Assembly: GCA_038127535.1 (NCBI GenBank)
Contig: JAYPHU010000001.1
Coordinates: 124,001-188,000, forward strand
DNA length: 64,000 bases
Direction: 5' to 3'
Origin: JAYPHU01 sp038127535
GTDB lineage: Bacteria; Pseudomonadota; Alphaproteobacteria; Rhodospirillales; UBA2165
The notes beneath the pieces are model-generated. The model was not told the origin of the DNA. It did no database searches and saw only the letters and a program-made list of their open reading frames with translations. Shown one piece after another: positions 1 through 6,776 of the stretch. The first letter of the stretch is position 1. Each line of letters starts with the position of its first letter. Position numbers and translations under genes: made by a program.

Positions 1-1299
1 GTTAAACCCGGCTTAGCGGAGATCGCACCCGCATTGCGGGGCGCCCTGGCCGGCGGCGCCGGGGCTAAGGTGTTGGAGTTCCGCACCAATAAAGCCATCC
101 TCGAGTATGTGAACGGCCGGGATGTGCGCCGTTACGGAACGGCGGGGCCTGCGACCCCAGACCATGTGATCTGGACCAAACCGGCGCCGGTGATTTTGGA
201 GAGCGCCGATCCGGCGGCGGTGGCCAAAGCCGTGGAAAATTACCGCACGGCCTATACGAAATTCTTTGAGGCGCAAAACGCACGCCGGGGCGGCTGCTAT
301 CAGATGCATGATCCGGACCCCAGGGTGGCGCTGGTCCCTGGTCTCGGCTTGTTCGGCATCGGCGAGACGCCGGCGACGGCCAAGATCGCCGCCGATCTGG
401 CGGAAGCCAATGTGGAGGTGATCACGGCAGCCGAGAAGCTCGGCCGGTTCACGCCTGCCACCAAGGCCGACATTTTCGATATCGAATATTGGTCCCTGGA
501 AACTGCCAAACGCGCTGCAATCACGCCGCCACCCTTGCAAGGAAGCGTTTGTGTGGTCACCGGCGGAGGCTCCGGCATCGGGGCGGCGACGGCCAAGGCC
601 TTCGCGGCTCAGGGTGCGGCGGTTGCGGTTCTTGATCTCCATGAAAGATCCGCACAATCGGTGGCCGATGAGATCGGCGGACTGGGCCTCGCTTGCGATG
701 TCACCGACGGACGCTCCGTGCGCCGGGCCTTTGATCAGGTCTGCAAAACTTTCGGCGGCGTGGATATCGAGGTGTCCAACGCCGGGGCAGCCTGGCAAGG
801 AGAGATCGGCACCATCGACGACGCGATTTTGCGGAAAAGCTTCGAGCTCAATTTCTTCGCCCATCAGACCGTGGCGCAAAACGCGGTGCGGATCATGCGG
901 GCGCAAAACGCCGCTGGCGGGACCGGCGGGTGTTTGTTGTTCAACACCTCTAAACAGGCGGTCAATCCGGGCAAGAATTTCGGCCCCTATGGTCTGCCCA
1001 AGGCGGCGACGCTGTTTTTGGTGCGGCAATACGCGCTCGATCACGGCAAGGACGGCATCCGCACGGGCGGGGTCAACGCCGACCGCATCCGTTCCGGTCT
1101 GCTTACCGAAGAGATGATAAAGGCCCGCTCGACGGCGCGAGGGTTGTCGGAAAAAGACTATATGAGCGGCAATCTCTTAGGCCGGGAAGTCACCGCGGCC
1201 GATGTCGCCAAGGCCTTCGTCGATCTCGCGCTGTCCCCCAGTACGTCGGCTGCGGTGATCACCGTCGACGGCGGCAATATCGAAGCCGCTTTGCGTTAA
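1..1299 (+). CDS. Bifunctional aldolase / short-chain dehydrogenase, 3' part only
   Basis: The frame is open from base 1, so the gene begins upstream of the window and only about 432 C-terminal codons are visible. The first ~165 residues match the C-terminal part of a class II aldolase-like domain as found in rhamnulose-phosphate aldolase/SDR fusions. From about residue 180 an SDR domain follows, with the nucleotide motif TGGGSGIG, the NAG segment (SNAGAA) and a catalytic YGLPK (Y-x-x-x-K) preceded by a serine in FNTSK. Such fusions act in deoxy-sugar breakdown: aldol cleavage of a ketose phosphate plus oxidation of the aldehyde or polyol product. The gene is convergent with the LsrF-like gene, with a palindromic repeat between them. 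The family is fairly sure; the exact sugar is not. Confidence 0.85.
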   Translation, partial: VKPGLAEIAPALRGALAGGAGAKVLEFRTNKAILEYVNGRDVRRYGTAGPATPDHVIWTKPAPVILESADPAAVAKAVENYRTAYTKFFEAQNARRGGCYQMHDPDPRVALVPGLGLFGIGETPATAKIAADLAEANVEVITAAEKLGRFTPATKADIFDIEYWSLETAKRAAITPPPLQGSVCVVTGGGSGIGAATAKAFAAQGAAVAVLDLHERSAQSVADEIGGLGLACDVTDGRSVRRAFDQVCKTFGGVDIEVSNAGAAWQGEIGTIDDAILRKSFELNFFAHQTVAQNAVRIMRAQNAAGGTGGCLLFNTSKQAVNPGKNFGPYGLPKAATLFLVRQYALDHGKDGIRTGGVNADRIRSGLLTEEMIKARSTARGLSEKDYMSGNLLGREVTAADVAKAFVDLALSPSTSAAVITVDGGNIEAALR

Positions 1300-1317
1300 G
1301 AGGCCTTTTCCCTCGAC

Positions 1318-1392
1318 ATGCCCGGACTTGATCCGGGCATCCATGTTTGAAACGGCGAAAGTAAAATGGATCCGCGGATCAAGTCCGCGGAT
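1318..1392. repeat. Paired-hairpin interspersed repeat between convergent genes
   Basis: Two perfect hairpins stand back to back. The first has 9-bp arms at 1318-1326 and 1332-1340 around loop CTTGA. The second has 9-bp arms at 1370-1378 and 1384-1392 around loop TCAAG, so the loops are reverse complements of each other. The whole block is itself an inverted repeat. It lies between two convergent genes and could serve as a bidirectional transcription terminator. Short GC-rich palindromes of this kind are common between alphaproteobacterial genes. Confidence 0.75.
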
Positions 1393-1421
1393 GACGGAAA
1401 AATGTCGGGAGGAGGGGTATT

Positions 1422-2303
1422 CTACCCCGCCGCTTTGATCTCTTCGTAAATCTTGATTGCCTGTTCGGGCTTTTCGTTCTTGTGGACGACGGCGCCGACG
1501 GCTTGGATCATGCCGACCGGGCAGTCGCTTTGGAAGATGTTGCGGCCCATATCCACGCCGGCGGCGCCCTGATCAACTGCTTTGTAAGCCATCTCCAGGG
1601 CTTCCAGCTCGGGCAGCTTCTTGCCGCCGGCAATAACGATCGGCACCGGGCAACCGGCCACGACTTTCTCGAAGCCTGGTTCGAAGTAATAGCTTTTGAC
1701 GTAGTGTGCACCGATCTCCGCGCAGATGCGGGTGGCCAGGCTGAAATAGCGTTGATCCCGGGTCATGTCCGCGCCGACGCCGGTCACGGCCAGGGTCGGA
1801 ATGCCGTATTTTGAGCCCATGTCGATCAGCTTGATCACGTTGCCGATGGATTTGTGCTCGTACTCCGCGCCAATATAGACCTGGGCGGCCAGTGCGGCGG
1901 CGTCGAGGCGAATAGCATCCTCGATGCTGACGGCGACCAGCTCGTTGGAAAGTTCGGTGAGAATGCTCTGGCCGGCGCTGGCGCGCACCACCACCGGCTT
2001 TTGCGTCGTGGGCGGAATGCAGGACCTGAGCGCCCCCCGGGTGCACATCAGCACGTCGGCATAGGGCTCCAGCACGGTAATCTGCAGATCAATCCGCTCC
2101 AGTCCCGTGGTCGGGCCCTGGAAATAGCCGTGGTCGAAGGCCAGCATGACCGTGCGCCCGGTCTCCGGATTGAAGATGCGGCTTAACCGGTTCTGCATGC
2201 CCCAATCCAATGAATTGGAGCCTTTCAGGAAAAACGGCTCGGCCTGCGCCGGCGTGTCCTCGAAGAAGTTTTTGCCGTCTTTTACGTCGTCTTTATCGGC
2301 CAT
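1422..2303 (-). CDS. lsrF: LsrF-family 3-hydroxy-5-phosphonooxypentane-2,4-dione thiolase / class I aldolase
   Basis: The 293-residue protein closely tracks E. coli LsrF along its whole length: DWGMQNRLSRIF near residue 34, LAFDHGYFQGPTTGLERID near 54, then VYIGAEYEH, TGVGADMTRDQRYFS and a GGKKLP...MGRNIFQSD C-terminal phosphate-binding region. LsrF transfers an acetyl group from the phosphorylated AI-2 breakdown product to CoA, giving dihydroxyacetone phosphate and acetyl-CoA. It is a TIM barrel using a Schiff-base lysine; the lysine in VKSYYFEPGFE is the likely one by family alignment. No lsrK, lsrG or lsr transporter is visible here. Together with the neighbouring aldolase/SDR fusion it may instead serve sugar-phosphate catabolism. 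ATG at 2303. Confidence 0.88.
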   Translation of the reverse strand: MADKDDVKDGKNFFEDTPAQAEPFFLKGSNSLDWGMQNRLSRIFNPETGRTVMLAFDHGYFQGPTTGLERIDLQITVLEPYADVLMCTRGALRSCIPPTTQKPVVVRASAGQSILTELSNELVAVSIEDAIRLDAAALAAQVYIGAEYEHKSIGNVIKLIDMGSKYGIPTLAVTGVGADMTRDQRYFSLATRICAEIGAHYVKSYYFEPGFEKVVAGCPVPIVIAGGKKLPELEALEMAYKAVDQGAAGVDMGRNIFQSDCPVGMIQAVGAVVHKNEKPEQAIKIYEEIKAAG

Positions 2304-2411
2304 GGGTGATCCCCGTACTAGCGGTCAGTGGTTGGGGATCAATCTAGCGGGATCGCGCGCCCAGGCAAGCGGGAATGCGACGTAAGGGTTATGAGAACAT
2401 TCGCCACAAAA

Positions 2412-2530
2412 TTATCCCCATCATCCACATGACTGCAGTCAGAATTATTGTGTTTTTTGAATTGGTCTCGAGAGTTATCCACTTTATCCACATTATCCAC
2501 AGGCCAACGATTCGCCGCCTCTGTGGAAAA
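2412..2530. other. Cluster of DnaA-box-like 9-mers
   Basis: Consecutive 9-mers abut without spacers: TTATCCCCA (2412-2420) next to TCATCCACA (2421-2429), then TTATCCACT (2475-2483), TTATCCACA (2484-2492) and TTATCCACA (2493-2501). TTTTCCACA follows on the minus strand (2522-2530). TTATCCACA is the consensus strong DnaA box. The spacer 2430-2474 is AT-rich relative to the neighbourhood. A second group lies at 4056-4168, across the dcd gene. This could be a replication origin element, a DnaA-titration site or DnaA-controlled promoters; the sequence alone cannot decide. Confidence 0.6.
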
Positions 2531-2683
2531 ATGTTCCCGATAGAGTCCGGGTATGTTCCACACGTCCCCGGCCCGCGAAGCGGTTGCCGGGTACCTAGGC
2601 CGACTCGCGCAGCGATTGTCGGGGATCCAGCGCGGGCTCGCGCACACCCCTCACGCGTTGTCCGGATGTTTCCGGACTCCGCA

Positions 2684-2815
2684 CCCTCCCCTGTAAAGGG
2701 GGAGGGGATTTGGCAGTGGAGTCTCGGTGAAAACGCCTTCCCCCCTTGCGGGGGAAGGTGGCCCGAAGGGCCGAATGAGGGGCGCCAAATACGCGGGTCA
2801 AGCCCGCGCATGACG
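2684..2815. repeat. Block of short GC-rich palindromes
   Basis: Four hairpins in a row: CCCTCCCC/GGGGGAGGG (2684-2706); CCTTCCCCC/GGGGGAAGG (2736-2758); GGCCC-GAA-GGGCC (2760-2772); and CGCGGG-TCAAG-CCCGCG (2792-2808) followed by ATGACG. The last shares its TCAAG loop and trailing ATGACG with the right half of the repeat at 1318-1392, so both belong to one family. The block lies just 3' of the dcd gene on the minus strand and may terminate its transcription. Confidence 0.7.
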
Positions 2816-2822
2816 TTCTGCT

Positions 2823-3998
2823 CTATTTAAAATGCTTCGACAGCTTCAAACCCTGCTTTTGGTAGTTCGAGCCGATATCGACGCCGTAGAGCCGGTCGGG
2901 CACGTGGGTCAGGCGTTCGTAGACCAGGCGGCCGACCACTTGGCCGTCTTCCAGTACGAACGGCACGTCGTGGGAGCGTACCTCCAGCACCGCCCGGCTG
3001 CCTGAGCCGCCGGCGGCGTCAAAGCCGAAGCCGGGATCGAAAAAGCCAGCGTAGTGCACCCGGAACTCACCCACGAATGTGTCATAAGGCCGCATCTCGG
3101 CGGCGAAGTCCGGCGGCACGCTGACCGCCTCTTTTGACGCCAGGATATAAAAATCGTCGATGTCGAGGGTCAGGTTCTTCCGGCCCCGGTCGTGGATCGG
3201 GTCCCAGAAATCCAGCACGTCATAGTGGCCGATTTTCTCCACATCGATCACGTCCGCATGACGCTTGGCCTTATAGCCGACGAGGCCGGTGTCTTTATCG
3301 CCGGTCAGATCAACAGTGAAGGCGACCCCAGTCGCCGTGATATCCGCATCCCCGTCGACCAAAGGCGAGCGTTCGTGCAGCCGGCGCATGGTGGATTCCT
3401 GGGACGGCGGAGAGCCCCGCCGCAGGCGCAGCTGGCTCAACCGGGTGCCGGTGTGCACCTTGACGCTGAAGGTTAGGGGCGAAATTTCCGCATAGAGCGG
3501 GCCCTTGTAGCCCGCCGGGATGCGGTCGAACTCGCCGGCGTAATCGGTGATCACCCGGGTGAAGATATCCAGCCGCCCGGTGGAGCTCTTCGGATTGGCC
3601 ATACCGGAAACATCCCGCTTCAGGCTCAGGCTCTCCTGCAGCGGCACCACATAGACACAGCCCTTTTCCAATACGGCGCCGGCGGTAATATCAATCTCGT
3701 GCATGGTGAAGTCTTCGAGCCGTCCGCGCACCGTATTCTTTGGGCCGGGCAGGAAGCTGCCGCGCACCCGATAGGCGATGGGGCCCAAGCGTAGATCAAT
3801 GCTTGCCGGCTGGATTTGCTCTTCGGGGATGGGCGTCTCGGAGGCGATATCGCCGGTGGCGATCAGCTCCCGCATGATCTGGCACGGCAGGATACCCGTT
3901 GTGAATTCCCGCGCCTCCGCCTCCGCGTCGCCGGCGGCTTCGTCGTCCAGGGGAAGGGGTACGGGATCGGCCATGGCGGTCGTGGCTCTCCTCATCAT
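2823..3998 (-). CDS. dcd: 2'-deoxycytidine 5'-triphosphate deaminase, double-length alphaproteobacterial form
   Basis: 391 residues, about twice the length of E. coli Dcd, matching the long DCD family of alphaproteobacteria in which two dUTPase-like folds are joined. The first half holds QIQPASIDLRLG and the PKSSTGRLDIF segment with the SS-G-R triad typical of dCTP deaminases; the second half (from about residue 230) repeats the fold with FWDPIH and PGFGFDAAGGSGSRAVLE. It converts dCTP to dUTP for thymidylate synthesis. ATG at 3998 is used; another ATG at 3974 has AGGAGAG upstream at a long spacing, so the first eight residues are uncertain. The gene sits between two DnaA-box clusters. Confidence 0.88.
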   Translation of the reverse strand: MMRRATTAMADPVPLPLDDEAAGDAEAEAREFTTGILPCQIMRELIATGDIASETPIPEEQIQPASIDLRLGPIAYRVRGSFLPGPKNTVRGRLEDFTMHEIDITAGAVLEKGCVYVVPLQESLSLKRDVSGMANPKSSTGRLDIFTRVITDYAGEFDRIPAGYKGPLYAEISPLTFSVKVHTGTRLSQLRLRRGSPPSQESTMRRLHERSPLVDGDADITATGVAFTVDLTGDKDTGLVGYKAKRHADVIDVEKIGHYDVLDFWDPIHDRGRKNLTLDIDDFYILASKEAVSVPPDFAAEMRPYDTFVGEFRVHYAGFFDPGFGFDAAGGSGSRAVLEVRSHDVPFVLEDGQVVGRLVYERLTHVPDRLYGVDIGSNYQKQGLKLSKHFK

Positions 3999-4055
3999 CT
4001 TCCGCCTGCATACCAGAGATTCGGGCGGCTAACAACGGGGCCGCCTACGGCAAAA

Positions 4056-4168
4056 TTATCCCCGCAATCAACAAAATACCCCTAAGTTATCCACAGATAA
4101 CCATGGGGGTATCTCGCTGATATCAATGAACTAATTAAATCAGTCCACAGAGATAAAAACTTATCACA
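4056..4168. other. Second group of DnaA-box-like 9-mers
   Basis: TTATCCCCG at 4056-4064, a consensus TTATCCACA at 4087-4095 followed by AGATAACC, a TCCACAGA at 4144-4151 and TTATCACA at 4161-4168. The stretch 4100-4165 is markedly AT-rich. It covers the shared upstream region of dcd and the 3' end of the dienelactone hydrolase gene. See the cluster at 2412-2530. Confidence 0.5.
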
Positions 4169-4829
4169 GGTGCTGACCGAAGAACGCCATGGTGCGCTCG
4201 CCGGCGGCCTTGGTGGCGTCCGGGTGATAACTGACCCGGTGGTCGCAGATGAACCCGTGCCCCGCGCCGTCATAGACATGGACTTCCACGTCGGGCTTGG
4301 CGTTCCGGGTCATGTCCACGTTCTCCATGGGGATGCCCTGGTCTTCGCTGCCATAGTGCAGCATTACCGGACAGGTGGCGTTCTTGTCCAGGAAGTTGTG
4401 GATGAAGCCGCCATAGTAGCCGACCGCTGCATCGAAGCCGCCCTCGCAGGCGCCCAGCCAGGCGACCGTACCGCCGAAGCAATAGCCGACGATGCCGACC
4501 TTGCCGGCATCCGCCACCGCGTCCTTGGCCGCAATCACGTCTTTGACATTGTCGTCCCACTCGATCTTGCCGCGGGTTTCCATGCCTTTCTGGCGGTCTT
4601 CCTCGCCATAGCCGAGGTCCACGCCTTTCTCCGCCCGGTCGAACATGGCCGGCGCGATGGCCACATAGCCGTCGGCGGCAAACCCGTCGCAGACTTCCTT
4701 GATGTGCGCATTGACGCCGAAGATTTCTTGAACGACGACGATGGCGCCCCTAGCGTCCGCGGCAGGATCAGCCCGATAGGCGTCCAGTTTATGGCCGTCG
4801 CTGGCGGTGAGTTCGATCATTTGTCCCAT
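4164..4829 (-). CDS. Dienelactone hydrolase family protein
   Basis: 221 residues with an alpha/beta-hydrolase fold. The nucleophile is the cysteine of the GYCFGG elbow near residue 117, typical of dienelactone hydrolases (Cys instead of Ser). The acid is probably the Asp in GSEDQGIP and the base His in GAGHGFICDHR. Dienelactone hydrolases open dienelactones in chloroaromatic ortho-cleavage pathways, but many chromosomal homologues have other carboxyester substrates. There is no signal peptide, so it is cytosolic. It stands alone between the DnaA-box region and rnpB. ATG at 4829 follows an in-frame MGQMIEL start that fits the family. Confidence 0.88.
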   Translation of the reverse strand: MGQMIELTASDGHKLDAYRADPAADARGAIVVVQEIFGVNAHIKEVCDGFAADGYVAIAPAMFDRAEKGVDLGYGEEDRQKGMETRGKIEWDDNVKDVIAAKDAVADAGKVGIVGYCFGGTVAWLGACEGGFDAAVGYYGGFIHNFLDKNATCPVMLHYGSEDQGIPMENVDMTRNAKPDVEVHVYDGAGHGFICDHRVSYHPDATKAAGERTMAFFGQHL

Positions 4830-4949
4830 GATGTTTTTCCCTGATTATAGCTGGTTGAGGATATTGGTGGCGGGAGAGTACTCCACGGACCGGGGGAGTC
4901 AATTACCGGTAAGCGGAAGTACTCGCATTCGGTCGAAGGTGGGAAAAAT

Positions 4950-5350
<401 letters not shown>

Positions 5351-5811
5351 GCGGAGTATAAGCGCAAACCGTGGGGTTGTGGAAATGAAAAGTGGGCGAG
5401 AATTGGGCGAGTTAAAATCACTCATCACCATTCAACCGGGCTTGCGCCCGGCTGGTGGCCCCCAAATTTCACTAACCAGTTTTCCGGTATGAGTTGGTTC
5501 CCATAAGTTTTGGATCCTTGCAGTTATTAGCAACACTAAAAGAGGTCGCTACACGTTCATTGCCCCAAATCTTGTTTCCTGCTCGACTTAGGTGTTTTCT
5601 GAAATACAAATTGCGTTCAGGTATATAACGGTCGATCGCTGTCTTCGCCACGTCAACAGATTTGAGCGCCTTGCTGGCTCGGTTGGGCCGAAACTCTAAC
5701 CTACGGTTATGCGCCATCGGAAACCACGTAGACCCAAAAGATGGTCTATTGAGGGGGAAGTGATCGTGCCCTAACATGCTGAAAAGCCTGAAAAGGCATG
5801 GAGGAGAGAGT
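5351..5811. other. Intergenic stretch, lower GC, no recognised gene
   Basis: About 460 bases between rnpB and the Fe-S protein gene. It is more AT-rich than its surroundings. A hairpin CCGGGC-TTGC-GCCCGG sits near 5438-5453. A minus-strand reading frame inside (5472-5717) is listed separately. The promoter of the downstream gene is presumably at the right end, but no clear -35/-10 pair could be picked out. Confidence 0.5.
5472..5717 (-). CDS. Possible small unknown protein
   Basis: An 81-codon frame starting at ATG 5717 (further in-frame starts at 5777 and 5852 reach the next gene). The product is basic (many Arg, Lys, Asn), and its composition is unlike the Ala-rich shadow frames nearby. 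I do not recognise it. No convincing ribosome binding site was found. It could be a real orphan gene, a remnant of a transferred gene, or chance in an AT-richer spacer. Confidence 0.25.
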   Translation of the reverse strand: MAHNRRLEFRPNRASKALKSVDVAKTAIDRYIPERNLYFRKHLSRAGNKIWGNERVATSFSVANNCKDPKLMGTNSYRKTG

Positions 5812-6774
5812 ATGGCGGACACCATCGATCCGATAGACGCCAAAGAGGCCATGCGCGCCTACGTCCAAAAAAAGGGCGGATTGGCGTTCGGCGTGGCTGA
5901 TGTGGCGACATTGGAGCGAATCGCGCCGGACGGCTATGGTCCCAGCGCCATGCTGCCTCGGGTGAAATCGGTGATCTCGGTCGGTGTCGGCGGCGGCACC
6001 CGGGGCTCCTGGGCCGCGGACGCCAAGACCCTCGCCTATATCGGCGATACGGAGACCATGGCCTACCGCATCGCCTACGGTCTGGCCTTCATGATCGAAC
6101 ACAAGTTCGGCGAGAAGGCGATTTTCTGCCCGCCCGACATGGACCCGGAGAAGGGCGCGCGCACGCCCATGCAGAGCCTGAAACTGCATGCGGAGGTTGC
6201 CGGCATCGGCGCCCGGTCCATGGCCGGCGATATTCTTCTGCATCCCGATTACGGCATGCTCTACTACGCCTCCGTCTTTACAGAGATGGAGTTGCCGCCG
6301 GATGAACCCATGGCCGAGAACCCGTGCCCGCATCCGTCCTGCGTCAAACTCTATAACCAGACCGGCCAGACGCCCTGCATGCGGTTTTGCCCGGTGGATT
6401 GTCTGTCGGGCTCCATCAGCGAAGATGGCAAGATCGAAGAGATGCATTACGACGCCCATGCCTGCGCGGAAATGTCCCAACAGTACGAGGCCATTCCTAA
6501 TGTGCTGCTGGACATGATGGACGCTAAGGACCCGATTGAGCGGGGCATGGCCGTTCATTCGCCGGAGAATCAGTTGATCTGGTACAAGCTGTCGGTCGGG
6601 GCCGGGGAGTTGCTGGCGCTCTGTTATGAATGTATGCGTGTCTGTCCCATTACCCAGACCAGTACCATGGCCAATCCGGTCGCTCGCGGCGCGGGCATGC
6701 GTCAGAAGGTCGCCGAGGCGAAAGCTCAGGCGCAGATGGAGGCTGAAATCGAAGCCGAGGACGGGGCCGCCTGA
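5812..6774 (+). CDS. 4Fe-4S cluster protein of the reductive-dehalogenase / epoxyqueuosine-reductase-like type
   Basis: 320 residues from ATG 5812, chosen over an upstream frame start at 5776 because GGAGGAGAG lies directly upstream (5800-5808). The C-terminal half carries clustered cysteines: CPHPSC, CMRFCPVDC, then CYECMRVCP, consistent with two Fe-S clusters as in QueG- and RdhA-like electron-transfer proteins. No Tat signal is present, so it is cytoplasmic. The C-terminus is a charged Ala/Glu/Gln helix. The stop is two bases before the next gene, an AMP-dependent acyl ligase, so the two are probably co-transcribed. A role in reductive dehalogenation or ring reduction is possible but unproven; no corrinoid-binding motif was identified. 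Confidence 0.7.
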   Translation: MADTIDPIDAKEAMRAYVQKKGGLAFGVADVATLERIAPDGYGPSAMLPRVKSVISVGVGGGTRGSWAADAKTLAYIGDTETMAYRIAYGLAFMIEHKFGEKAIFCPPDMDPEKGARTPMQSLKLHAEVAGIGARSMAGDILLHPDYGMLYYASVFTEMELPPDEPMAENPCPHPSCVKLYNQTGQTPCMRFCPVDCLSGSISEDGKIEEMHYDAHACAEMSQQYEAIPNVLLDMMDAKDPIERGMAVHSPENQLIWYKLSVGAGELLALCYECMRVCPITQTSTMANPVARGAGMRQKVAEAKAQAQMEAEIEAEDGAA

Positions 6775-6776
6775 TC

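Noticed and set aside
2375..2830. 151- and 140-codon frames on both strands in the lsrF-dcd spacer
   Set aside because: They cross DnaA-box arrays and hairpin repeats and have no ribosome binding site or recognisable domain.
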